This document shows, one piece after another, positions 54,239 through 64,000 of a stretch of DNA of 64,000 bases. The DNA lies in NCBI RefSeq assembly GCF_905475395.1, contig NC_058339.1:7138001-7202000 (forward strand). Direction: 5' to 3'. A program made the translations under genes and the position numbers. The DNA comes from Chrysoperla carnea (lineage: Eukaryota; Arthropoda; Insecta; Neuroptera; Chrysopidae). Below the pieces are notes generated by a model. The model did no database searches. It was not told the origin of the DNA and was given only the letters and a program-made list of their open reading frames with translations. Every line of letters starts with the position of its first letter. The first letter of the stretch is position 1.

Positions 54239-56041
54239 ATGGAAAATATGGCATCAACTTCTTTTGAAGAACCATGTGAAAATATTGAGGTAAGTTTTTC
54301 AAATTATAATTATATAATAATTTGTATTAATACTTTAACGTGACTTTGTATATACAATTTTTTTGCCATCATCTATGATAATAAATTTCGAAACCACATA
54401 AAATAATTGTGTTTTATCAAGTTTTGCATGGAATTTTTACTGATTTCACATTTTCAATAATTTTTATTTACTTTCAAATTCATAAAAAAATTATTTTACA
54501 AAAATTTCATAAAAGGCGTATCAAAAATTCGTGGGATCGTTTGTGCATGATTACTATTGTTAAATTAATTTTTTATTGTTAAGTTATTCTCCATTGCCGG
54601 CTAGAATTATGGAAAACTTTGTTTCTTTTTATTTGAATTTTGTAACTAAAAACAAATTCATTATTTCTGTAAAATAAGTTTAATAACTGTAATATTTCTT
54701 TTTTTACATTTATTCTTTGTTTGTAGGGACACCCTCATACTCCTAAGAAACAATTGCATAGCCAAGCAAAAGAAATTGTGCACAGAGTGTATAGTTTCTT
54801 TAAAAAAGAGGCTGATGAAAAACCGGAATTTAATAATTATTTAAAAAGAACAACTGACGCTGTAGGCTTGCCGAAAACTACTGTTTGTCGTATTGTCCGT
54901 GAAATGACTAAAACTGGCCATGTATCTTCACCCAAAAAGGCAGTAGTGGACAAGCCAAAAACTACTGTTGACGATTTTACCCAAGAAGTAATTCGACGGA
55001 CAATTCATAATTTTAATGTGACTGATGGTTGTCGACCAACAATAAGAGCTGTATTCAATAAATTGAAAGAAGATATTGAGTTTAAGGGGAAATTAACATC
55101 ATTTAGGACAGTGGTAAAAAAAATAGGGTTTAAATGGCGTAAAACCGTAGACAACAGATGCCTTCTCATTGAAAAAGAAGCTATTAGGAGAAAACGTGTG
55201 CAGTTTTTAAGACAAATAACTTCTTATAGACAAGAAGGGCGCCCTATCGTATATATTGATGAAACATATATACATTCATCTCATACGACTCCATTCGAGT
55301 GGACGGATGGTTCAAATTTGGGGTTAAAGAAGCCAATATCAAAAGGGCGCCGATTAATTATAGTTCATGCCGGTGGTGAGATGGGTTTCATATCAAATGC
55401 GTTGTTAATTTTCCAATCAGGGAAAAAAAACGGGAGATTATCATGACGATATGAATTACGAAAATTTTTCGAAATGGCTTAGGGAGCAATTAATTCCAAA
55501 CCTGCCAAAAAATTCTGTCGTGGTAATTGACAACGCCTCGTATCACAATAAAAGCGACGATAGGCCTCCAATTTTCAATTCTAAAAAAGAAGACATGCAG
55601 CGATGGCTCTCTGATAGAAATATATTTTATGACAATAAAATGTTGAAGGTCGAGTTATACGAATTGATTAGGTTAAATAAACCCAGCTGTATTAAATACA
55701 ACATAGATACTTTGCTTGGAAGCCATGGCCATAGTGTTTTACGGTTACCACCATATCATCCAGAATTGAACCCAATTGAAAAAATTTGGGCGTTAGTCAA
55801 AAATTGGGTAGCTAGTAATAATACTACGTATAAAATAGACGACGTAGAGAAGCTAGCAAGGACCAAATTTTCGATGGTGGGTCAAGAAGAATGGTTAAAA
55901 ATTTGTAACCATTGCAAGCGGACTGAGGAGGATTATATACAGAAGGAGCACATTGTCGATGAAGTCACTGATAAAATTGTGATATCACTAGAAAGTGATG
56001 AATCAGAAGAGGAGTATGAAAGTGACAGTGAGATAGAGTGA
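54239..56041 (+). pseudogene. Tc1/mariner-superfamily transposase with DD82E spacing (Sailor-like), one frameshift
   Basis: Two exons. Exon 1 (54239-54289) encodes MENMASTSFEEPCENIE and splices with GT/AG to 54727, where GHPHTPKKQ continues in frame. The catalytic core is seen: YIDETYIHSSH, VVVIDNASYHN and LPPYHPELNPIEKIW. I count 82 residues between the second Asp and the Glu, the spacing of the DD82E (Sailor) group, compared with 34-41 in Tc1 and mariner. The frame changes once, in an A-run near 55425-55445, after IFQSGK. Both sides are otherwise intact. A C-terminal acidic tail (SDESEEEYESDSEIE) ends it. Terminal repeats were not defined. Confidence 0.87.
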
Positions 56042-57180
56042 ACACTTTTGATGTGTCATTATATTGTAAATATATAGTTTTTAAGTTTGTCTTATTTTTT
56101 AGTTTTAGTGATTTATTTAGGTTACCTTTAAATAATAAGTATTTTTACCTCTTTATTTTGATTTGACTGTACAGCGTAAAAATTTTAATTTTAGTTGTTT
56201 ATTTAGATTTAGCTGTTTATAATATTTTTACCCTTATAATTTTAAGATTTAATTTTATGGTTATATGAATTGACATTTTGGTAACCCAAATTTTACCTAA
56301 TAACAAATAAAAGAAAACCTATAAAAATGCGACCTTTTAAGGTCAAAAATCATAATTTAACCCATCATAAAAACGATGGATTAAAAAAAATTAATATAGG
56401 TATGTATAATTTAAAAGATGTAATTTTAAAACACGTTCCCTGTCCCAATATAAAAATGCAAAATTGACCGACAAGTCCAATAGGATTTTTTTTATAATTT
56501 GTTTTTTTATAGTCAAAGGATACCCCTAGTAATAATACTTAAAAAAAGAAAAACCGGATGTAGAGTTTTCTTACCTGAAACACATATGGTTCATGAGCGT
56601 AGGGAGACATTTTTGCTTCTGCACGTTCATGATACATATGTGGTTCAGAGAACTTTTTTAGATTTTCAAAAGTATTTGTTTGTGTAAATACTCTATTATA
56701 TAATACGACAATTATAAACTTTGCATAGACTTGTCAGTGCAATTATTTTATATCATTGTCATATTTTACAATTCTGTACGTGTCTAAAAACCTACAAGTG
56801 TCAAATCAGCAGAATTCGCTAATTTTGGGCATAGGATTTAGTGCTAATTTAGTGCTATTTTGGTGCTGCATTGGCGAATTTAGTGCACTTTTTAGTATTG
56901 CAAAAATACCGACAATGCTAGCTTTTGATTAAGTGATCAGTGTATTCATTGGAAATCATAGATACTGTCGTCATTTGGTCCTACATAACATGTCTTTAAT
57001 TAGTGCTCGAATAGTGCTAATAGCAAAGGCAGAAAATAAAGTCACAAAAGAAACAGTACACCGAAATCGAAAAATTATATTTTTTTCCTAAAGCTACACT
57101 GCTACCTTAATAGAAAAGCAACAGGCCAAAGGAGACAAATCTGAGAAATTTGATCACATCGCTTTTGCCAGTGCGTATTA
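56042..57180. other. AT-rich spacer
   Basis: 3' flank of the DD82E element followed by AT-rich DNA. From about 56815 it contains scattered TTTAGTGCT words that lead into the tandem repeat downstream. No gene was seen. The short ORF at 56499-56687 is not convincing. Confidence 0.4.
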
Positions 57181-57450
57181 ATTTAGTGCTCATTTAGTGC
57201 TTTCGATACCGATCAATAGAAACCGGAAATAACTGAAGCCCTAAATTTGCGACATCCCTACAATGCTCGCTTGACACCAAGTGAGCATTGTAGGTCCCAT
57301 ACGAGGCTATCTGACAAGAAAAGTGCTAATCAAAGTTCACTACAATTAAGTGCTCGTTAAGCGCTTTCGATACCGATTAAGGGAAACCGGAAATAACTGA
57401 AGCCCTAAATTTTTGACATCCCTACAATGCTCGCTTGATACTAAGTAAGC
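57181..57450. repeat. Tandem duplication, about 165-bp unit
   Basis: Two units share GTGCT(C)..TTAGTGCTTTCGATACC and AAACCGGAAATAACTGAAGC, then GACATCCCTACAATGCTCGC, starting near 57195 and 57355. The TAGTGCT core also recurs upstream (56840-57020), so a larger decayed array of TTTAGTGCT words is likely. Non-coding. Confidence 0.65.
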
Positions 57451-57454
57451 ATTT

Positions 57455-57666
57455 ATCAAAGAGAGTAAAATATATTCAAAAAAACAATAATTCTATCCTT
57501 TTGTCCATCCACAGTACAGTCTCTAAAAGATATTATGAAGAACATGTAAAAACTTGATTAAAATTTACAATAACATATCTTAATATCGTTGAGTGTTGAT
57601 ACAATTAATAATATGGACAAAAGGATAGAATTATTGTTTTTTTGAATATATTTTACTCTCTTTGAT
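57455..57666. repeat. MITE, 212 bp, with perfect 54-bp inverted repeats
   Basis: ATCAAAGAGAGTAAAATATA (start of the left arm) is matched exactly by TATATTTTACTCTCTTTGAT (end of the right arm), and the inner arm ends CTATCCTTTTGTCCAT are matched by ATGGACAAAAGGATAG. I see no mismatch along 54 bp, so this copy is young. The loop is about 100 bp. Non-coding. Confidence 0.9.
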
Positions 57667-58087
57667 TAATGTTTCTTTTTTTGATTCATTTTTATATGGA
57701 TTTTCGATATATTCTGCAGTTGTTAAAATTATTATGATGAGTTAAGTTAGTATGTTATTAATTCAGTGTGTTTTGGGTGAAAATTTTTTAGGTTTTTGAA
57801 TTAATTCAGAGTTTTAATTAGTGGAATATGTAGTTTTTGAATTAATTCAAAGTTTTAATAAATAGAATATGTAATTTTTGAATTAATTCAGAGTGTTTTT
57901 TTTAAGTGAATTTGTAAAATCTGTGAAAAGCATTGTTTCTTAAATGTTGAAAGTGATTAAAGTGAAATGAGTGAAAATCAGTGAAAATTTTATTACAAGG
58001 AATAAATGAATGAAAATCAGGAAAATTTTATTACAAGGTAAGAAATTTAGTATTACGAATTCAAAAAAGAGAAATCAAAATTTTCTG

Positions 58088-58345
58088 CCCTGAGGGGGTG
58101 TTTCTTTCCTTGAATTGGAAAATGACCTAATACTTTTTTATTCAGTACATTATAAGGAATCATTTTTTGAAAAAATCGGTGGACGGCGGAAGTGAATAAG
58201 GGTCAGTTTTATGTATATGTTAAAAATTTTCAAAGTGCCCTGAGGGGGTGCCCCCCCTTTGAATTGGAAAATGACCTGATACTTTTTTATTCAGTACATT
58301 ATAAAGAATCATTTTTTAGCCAAAAAAGTGGACGGCGGCTTACAT
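58088..58345. repeat. Direct repeat, 150-bp step, upstream of the spliced transposase-like gene
   Basis: CCCTGAGGGGGTG..TTGAATTGGAAAATGACCT(A/G)ATAC followed by TTTTTTATTCAGTACATTAT and GTGGACGGCGG occurs at 58088 and again at 58238. It lies just upstream of the start codon at 58419 and may be a subterminal repeat of that element. Confidence 0.8.
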
Positions 58346-58418
58346 TTTTTTTTAATAATTTTCAGTTAATAACTAGTTGAAACTTCAGTTACATCAATAT
58401 TCTATATATTTACTTAAA

Positions 58419-61400
58419 ATGGAACATAAACCCGGTCGAAAACCGAATGTTGAGCGCGAAAAATTGATTGAGGCAATCAAAAAACACATTAATTCCCTAG
58501 TAACAAGTGACAACAAAGTCACAAATAAACATGATGCTATCTGGCAGCAGATAGCTGACGAGCTTGACAACAAGCTATTGCCTGAATCATTGTATTCTAT
58601 TGTTGTAAACAACAAATATAATCTAAGAAAAAAAGCGAATGACCAAAGCTTTAACACTTCCGTGTCGAGTGTAGACTCCCGAAACGCATCCGAGCTGCAT
58701 AACTCAACAGAAGATTCTGATGAAAATGGTGTTATTCATTTCACGTATTCTATGAGTTTTGACGAACTGGACAGTTTAATTATCACGGCAACGCGTAAAC
58801 GAAGAAAACTCAATGGTGATTACACTTTTCAGCAAACGGTTTTCAAACCTTATTTTTGGGAGACAATTATGACCGACAAAATTTGGGCTGCCACGCACAG
58901 GAAATGTGGTTATAATTTTAGTAATCATTATGTGTCAAAAACCAAGATGTCAGGATCATTTCAAGGTAATTATTGATATTTTAATGTGAAAAAATTTTTT
59001 TTATCGATTATAATAAAAATTTCTGATGTTTAAGTTTAAATTTTTTCATTAAATTGATAAAAATTTTTTGAAACTGCAATGATTTGATAATAATTATTTG
59101 CTGTTAAATTTTCATTATTTTTATATCGATATCATTACATTTTTTTTGGTATACTCAATTAATAGGGACGAAGTTTTAAACAATCCAGAATTTTTATTCG
59201 AATTTCATTAAATATTAATACAGTTAAATTAACATCAATTGATGAATAGTCCATACTAATCAATAGTCCATAATTAATTAATATTAATTAAGAAATATTC
59301 CATAAAGTACTTTTCAACCATGTTATTTTACAGGTAAATGCAACTGTGGGAGTTTGTTAAAAGCAACTTTTCAAGTTGCTGATGGCGAAGCAACATTTAC
59401 TTGTACAGCTACCCCTAAAGGGAACAAACAATGCAAAAGAACGTATTTACGTAATGAACATCGGAAAAAAGCTGCTGTAAAAATGAAATCTTCGACAACC
59501 GACCAATATCAAGCTGAATTTGCCCTTGAGAAAGGTATGCGCCCAAATGATCCCAAACCTCCACACTTACCGGAGGCTTCTGTTCTCCGAACGGCTAAGT
59601 CTAATCACATCCGTTCAGAATACCATCATATCGATCCATTTATTTCATTGGCAATAATACAAGAGGAAATTTTACCAGGAACTATACATACTTTGTCTTT
59701 TTCTCCGTTTGTGGTACATTATTGGACGAAACATCAACGAGACGTATACCTCAAATATGCTAAAAACGCTCATAGTTGTGTATATATAGATGCTACTGGC
59801 GAGATTTGCCCAAAATTCACAAAGCTTAATAAAGTGCCTACTGCTAACTTATTTTTATACCTTATCGCTATCAATTTTTCCGGTCAACAATTTACTGTAG
59901 GCCAAATGATTTCTGATAAACAAGATACAAGCACTATTTTGAATTTTTGGAGTGAATGGATTAAATATGGGTTTACTCAACCAGCAGAAGTTGTTATGGA
60001 TTCGAATCTAGCACAATTAATTGCGACGATAACAGCTTTTACTCCATTCAAGACAATCGGAACTTATGCTGACGCTTGTTTTTCGAAGTCAACTCCTGAT
60101 TGTTATATCAGAATCGACGTAGCGCACTTTACTCACATTTATGCGAAATTTTTGAGTAAATCAAGCAGACTGGTTCAAGTTTTTTACTTAGCATGTCTGG
60201 GGAAATTGATTTGTATGACCGATAAGGATGAAGCAAGGAAATACCTTAAAGCTATTTTCACTATAGCTTTAAGCAAACGAGCAGGAAAGTTACCTTCGGG
60301 ACGACCGTCACCTTGTCAAGCAGCTAAAGATTTTTTGAGAAATTCAATCACAGGTATACATTATTATCATTAAAAATAATTTCATTAAGATTGAATTTTC
60401 AAGTTATTCAAATATTTTATTCGATTGGAGACTTCCATTAATTAAAATACATTTCTTTATAAATGAACTCAAGTGCCTTTAGAAAAATTGTTCTTTAAAA
60501 TTCTTGTATATCATTTTACAAACTGATCTTATATTATATTTTTCAAAAATTACATTCATTAATCAAAAATTAGATCCAATAAAGTAACAAAGAAATGTGA
60601 CTCGGTCCAAAAAAATTATTGTCAGTTCAAGTAATTTTTTTGATTCAAAAAATCATTTTTCTTTGACACAAGTAAACTTCACGGATGGTAAACTAAAATT
60701 CATATCTCTCATACCTATTTCATAAGAATATTTGTAATTAATTTATTAGTTTAAACTATAGAATTAATACGGGGAATTCCATTTTTAAGATTTGTTGATT
60801 TAAAACACTAGTAGTAATTTAAAAATTAAAAAATTTTTATTTATTCAACTTTTATTCATAAATTTACTAAATATGATAATTTTATTCAATTACTCTAAAT
60901 GTATACGTTTAATGTTGATTGTTTTCGATCAAAGACAAGTTGAAAGATTCAAATTCTGTATTTAGCTTACATATTAGTTCAGTAATATTATAAAATTATT
61001 TATTTATTTATTTTAGGAATGAATGAAGTCGAGAATGATTTAAACGAAGAATTTTCGGACGATCCTGATGATAGTAATGCTGAGAAAGATACTACTGAAG
61101 AAAATTCATGTTATCAGTGGGGTGTAGAAATTTTCGAAGAAGCTAAACGTGATTTAAATGATCACGGTAAAGAAGAAAACGCACACTATAATCCAGAACT
61201 GGTGAAAAAACTACTTCAAGATATCAAAAAAATTCCATTGTGGTCCTGCATTTGTTATAACGATTTTTCATTGGAAGGAAGAATACCAGCTTCAAGTGCG
61301 CCAGTAGAAGGTGAAGTGGGTCGTCTAAAAAAAGGTATCTATAAGCACAAAAATGAACAACGAGTAGATGAGGCTGTAAAGAACCACATAAATTATCTTC

Positions 61401-62551
61401 TTGGCCGAATTAACATAGTCGGTGCTAACATAGATGAAATACTGGAAAATAAGGAAAATAATTCATTGGGCGAGGAAGCTTCTTTGGAGACTGATGACAC
61501 TACTACTCAAGATATTAATATAAGTGAAGAATCGCCCTGTGTTAAAGATTTGGAAATAAACTCTATCAAATCTGAAAAAATTGATGAAGATGATGATAAT
61601 GACAATAAGAAAATTAGTTTGAACGAAAGCAATGAGAGTCTGATATTATCGACTACTCGACAACAAAAATCACCAGTTAACTGTGTTCGTTGTGAGACAA
61701 TTTTGAATTATTGTGATTCTTTCCCGGTAAATGACTCAGACCCTGATTATTCAAAATACCGTCTTTGTTCTCAGTGCAGCAAATTTGGTCGACTTGCAAC
61801 TGAAGAAATGTTAGGGAAGCGAGAGTTTGAAAACTGGAGGGGACTAGGCCAACCAAAAGTAGAGAAAAAATCTCGCTCATTATACATAGGCGATAAATCA
61901 AAAAATATAGTTGAAATGCTTGAATTTCAAAAACCTAAGGGCTTACCAATTTTAAAAAGAGGTGATTCCCCAGATTTGGAAGCCGTTCGCATCAACAATC
62001 GCCGCATAAGTTTATACAATACCTGCCCGTTTGACAGTTTGTATCAATTATTGCTGGTCGCAGCTTGTGATTTTCCCGTTTTTAAAACAAAGGTATAAAA
62101 AAATAGTCAACTTTTTTTTTAAATAAGTGAAATTTACAGAATTTAATAATTGAATTAACCTAATTTGATTTATTTTACAGATTGAAAAGAAGAAAGATAA
62201 TTGTCTTTACAAATCCATTTGTGATGCTTTAAAAACTTCTTTTACTAGTAAGACTTATCAAACTCGAGCAGAAATATTGATGAGGCATTTTAAAGTATTA
62301 AAGTCGATAGCTGATGTAGATTTGATACCGTGTCATACATCAGTAGGAGGCTTTGCTGCCAAACTGTTTGAAAGTGAGTCAAGTTATGCAGAAACTTTGA
62401 CATGTCCTCGAAAATGCCCATCTCGATTTGTATCATTGCCAGTGATGAGCATCCGAGATGATTCATTACATGACATAGATCAAGTGTTTGTAGACCATAT
62501 GGGGAAACGTTATCGGTGCAATGGTAATGGATGTACCGAAAAAACAATAAA
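58419..62551 (+). pseudogene. Spliced transposase-like gene (KDZ-type or MULE-like), cut by a later insertion
   Basis: Exons 58419-58965, 59334-60353, 61017-62092 and 62181 onward, all GT/AG with consistent phase, giving more than 1000 codons. It opens with a basic MEHKPGRKPN and a segment like a MADF/Myb-type DNA-binding domain. Exon 2 begins with a Cys pair (GKCNCGSLL) and a further Cys, then an RNase H-fold-like series: YIDATGEI, VVMDSNLAQ, CYIRIDVAHFTHI and FYLACLGKLICM. Exon 3 has an acidic region, two CxxC pairs (CVRCET, LCSQCSKFG) and NTCPFDSLYQLLLVAACDFP, which resembles the Cys-peptidase (Ulp1/OTU-like) segment attached to some large transposases. Exon 4 ends at 62551 where a second TIR transposon begins. 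The current stop at 62601-62603 lies inside that insertion. The family call is tentative. Confidence 0.65.
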
Positions 62552-64000
62552 TAGCCCAGTCATATTAGGTAAAAAAAGGGGTCAACCTCGGAATGAAAGA
62601 TAATAAGCTGCAAATTGGTATGAACCTTTGTTTTGTCATTCTAAATGTTGTCTCAAAAGTCACAATCGTTATCGTGTCCGCGTCTCAAGATATTCAAGGT
62701 CAAAGGTCACAAAAATCGGTTTTTCGCGAATATCTGGCTTCCTATCGGTTAAATGAGATTTGCATTTATTATAAAAGTTGTAGGCTATAAAATTCCCTAC
62801 AACTTTTGTTTAAACTTTTTTTTCATACGACCAACCGTTTTGAAGGTAGAGCGCGAAGAGTGCACATCGTACAGTCATATACGGCCTAATGCAAGGTCAA
62901 GCGTGAGTTATGGTTATCAGTACGTTATAAAGTCAATTATTTACTTGGAAATTATAATTATTAAACAATGCCTATTATTTATGTACTAACTATTAATTAT
63001 TTATATTTAATTAAAGTAAGTAACTTGATTATTTATATATAATTATTCATATTTAACTATTTAAGTATAAAATATTATTAATTCTGGATTATATATTTTA
63101 GTTTTATTTTAAGTTAACACGACATTATATATCTTTTCTTTAAAACGCGTAAATTTCTCAATACTTATATACCTGGAAATACTTGTCCCTACCCTATGCC
63201 CATTTCTATTCATTGCCGGGACAGATGTTCTATAGTATTCAAGGCCACTCTCTCCACTTTGTATGAGTCAAGATTATTCGTTAGTTTGAAATTGTACCGT
63301 TGCAACTACGGACGTACGGTTTTAAGAGCTATGGCTGATTTGTGTTTTATATGTGATAAGAAACTTTCAGAAGGTGTTTCTGTGAATGTCGTACGTGGTT
63401 TAAAAACTTTAAAAACTGCAAGTATTGAAAGAAATGATGGACATATAGACTATTTAAATACTTTAAGTTCTGTAAATGTGCATTCCGAGTGTCGAAAAGT
63501 GTACACGAGTAAAAATGTTATTATTGCATCAAAACGACGCACAGATGAGAGTGAACCTTCAACGTCAAGTGCACCTCGCAAAAAACGAAATGAAGTCTTT
63601 GATTTTGGAAAGTTATGCTTATTTTGTGGCCAAGAAGCTGATGAAATAGCAGAAAAGAAAAAAAAATTAAAGTATAGACGGACAATAAGTAATGTAAGTA
63701 CTCTTGCATTCAAAGACAACGTAATTAAGAGAGCAGAAGAACGAAACGATTCCTTAGGAGAATTAGTAAAGGAACGTATATATTACGAGTATGATTTGAT
63801 CGCTGCTGAAGCAAAGTATCATACTATTTGCTATACCAACTTTTTAACCCGAGTACCATCTGCAGATAAAATGCCTCGCCAAGATGATCAAGTCACTCAA
63901 GCAATGAAGGAGATTTTTTGTTATATAGAAAATAATGAAGATTCTCAATTTACTTTGAAAGAACTTAAAGATGTCCCTACGGAATACATACCTGACGATA
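62552..64000 (+). mobile_element. Second member of the long-TIR PIN/FEN element family (left part, continues past the window)
   Basis: Starts TAGCCCAGTCATATTAGG, against TAGTCCAGTCATTTTAG at 43456. The inner TIR text follows in the same order: ATCGTGTCC, GGTCAAAGGTCAC, AAAATCGGTTTTTCGCGAAT and CCGTTTTGAAGGTAGAG. Its ORF begins at 63331. It interrupts exon 4 of the spliced transposase-like gene. The right end lies outside, so the target duplication cannot be checked. Confidence 0.83.
63331..64000 (+). CDS. N-terminal part of a second PIN/FEN-element protein (partial)
   Basis: 223 codons, open to the window edge. They align throughout with the start of the 1466-aa protein: LCFICDKKLSEG, VRGLKTLKTASIERNDG, SSAPRKKRNEVFDFGKLCLF and CYIENNEDSQFTLKELKDV. 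By eye about half the residues match, so the two elements are separate lineages of one family. Both Cys/His modules are conserved (CFIC..ECRK; CLFCGQEA..YHTICY). The region at 62604-63330, upstream of it, is TIR and non-coding leader. The rest of the protein is outside the window. Confidence 0.85.
   Translation, partial: MADLCFICDKKLSEGVSVNVVRGLKTLKTASIERNDGHIDYLNTLSSVNVHSECRKVYTSKNVIIASKRRTDESEPSTSSAPRKKRNEVFDFGKLCLFCGQEADEIAEKKKKLKYRRTISNVSTLAFKDNVIKRAEERNDSLGELVKERIYYEYDLIAAEAKYHTICYTNFLTRVPSADKMPRQDDQVTQAMKEIFCYIENNEDSQFTLKELKDVPTEYIPDD

Noticed and set aside
62290-62547. 85-codon minus-strand ORF
   Set aside because: Antisense to exon 4 of the spliced transposase-like gene, without its own features.

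Overview
The window looks like AT-rich insect (arthropod) nuclear DNA. It has multi-exon genes with GT/AG introns, three recognisable host genes, and transposon families typical of insects: piggyBac, mariner/Tc1 relatives, LINE tails with TTA tails, and MITE-like foldbacks. The insect order cannot be fixed from the sequence alone.

Left third (1-20.7 kb), gene-rich: a complete Hsp90/Hsp70 co-chaperone STIP1/Hop gene (788-4199, five exons, perfect heat-shock element upstream); a nine-exon gene (5802-16569) that I read as a SYCP2-like meiotic chromosome-axis protein with a very long disordered region holding a 52-residue tandem repeat; and METTL16, the U6 snRNA/MAT2A m6A methyltransferase (17741-20722, minus strand, six exons). 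Truncated LINEs sit in their introns.

Middle (21-36 kb): a C2H2 zinc-finger cluster. Two intronless genes of about 25 fingers lie tail to tail as a large inverted duplication, 3.1 kb apart. A third gene of 8 fingers follows, with a frameshifted extra finger after its stop. The spacers hold a 48-bp minisatellite, three successive short foldbacks bracketed by two inward-facing tRNA-like modules, and two foldbacks of 480-600 bp.

Right half (36-64 kb): a transposon graveyard. It holds three different piggyBac elements (one open over its whole length), a DD41D mariner relative, a DD82E Tc1/mariner relative with a spliced first exon, a spliced transposase-like gene possibly of the KDZ group, an endogenous densovirus NS1 fossil, and a second virus-like ORF cluster. 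The most striking object is a 5.5-kb element (43456-48976) with about 290-bp terminal inverted repeats, a 4-bp target duplication and one open 1466-codon reading frame. That protein has PIN/FEN-nuclease-like acidic motifs and a C-terminal CXC cysteine cluster, and no DDE transposase signature that I can see. The element sits inside the densovirus NS1 fossil. A diverged second member (from 62552, running off the window) is inserted in the KDZ-like gene. Two members with the same TIR start, the same TIR body and the same N-terminal protein make this a candidate undescribed DNA transposon lineage.

The nesting gives a partial history: densovirus integration came before the TIR element, the piggyBac at 51.8 kb is later than the virus-like ORFs it abuts, and the spliced transposase gene is older than the second TIR element.
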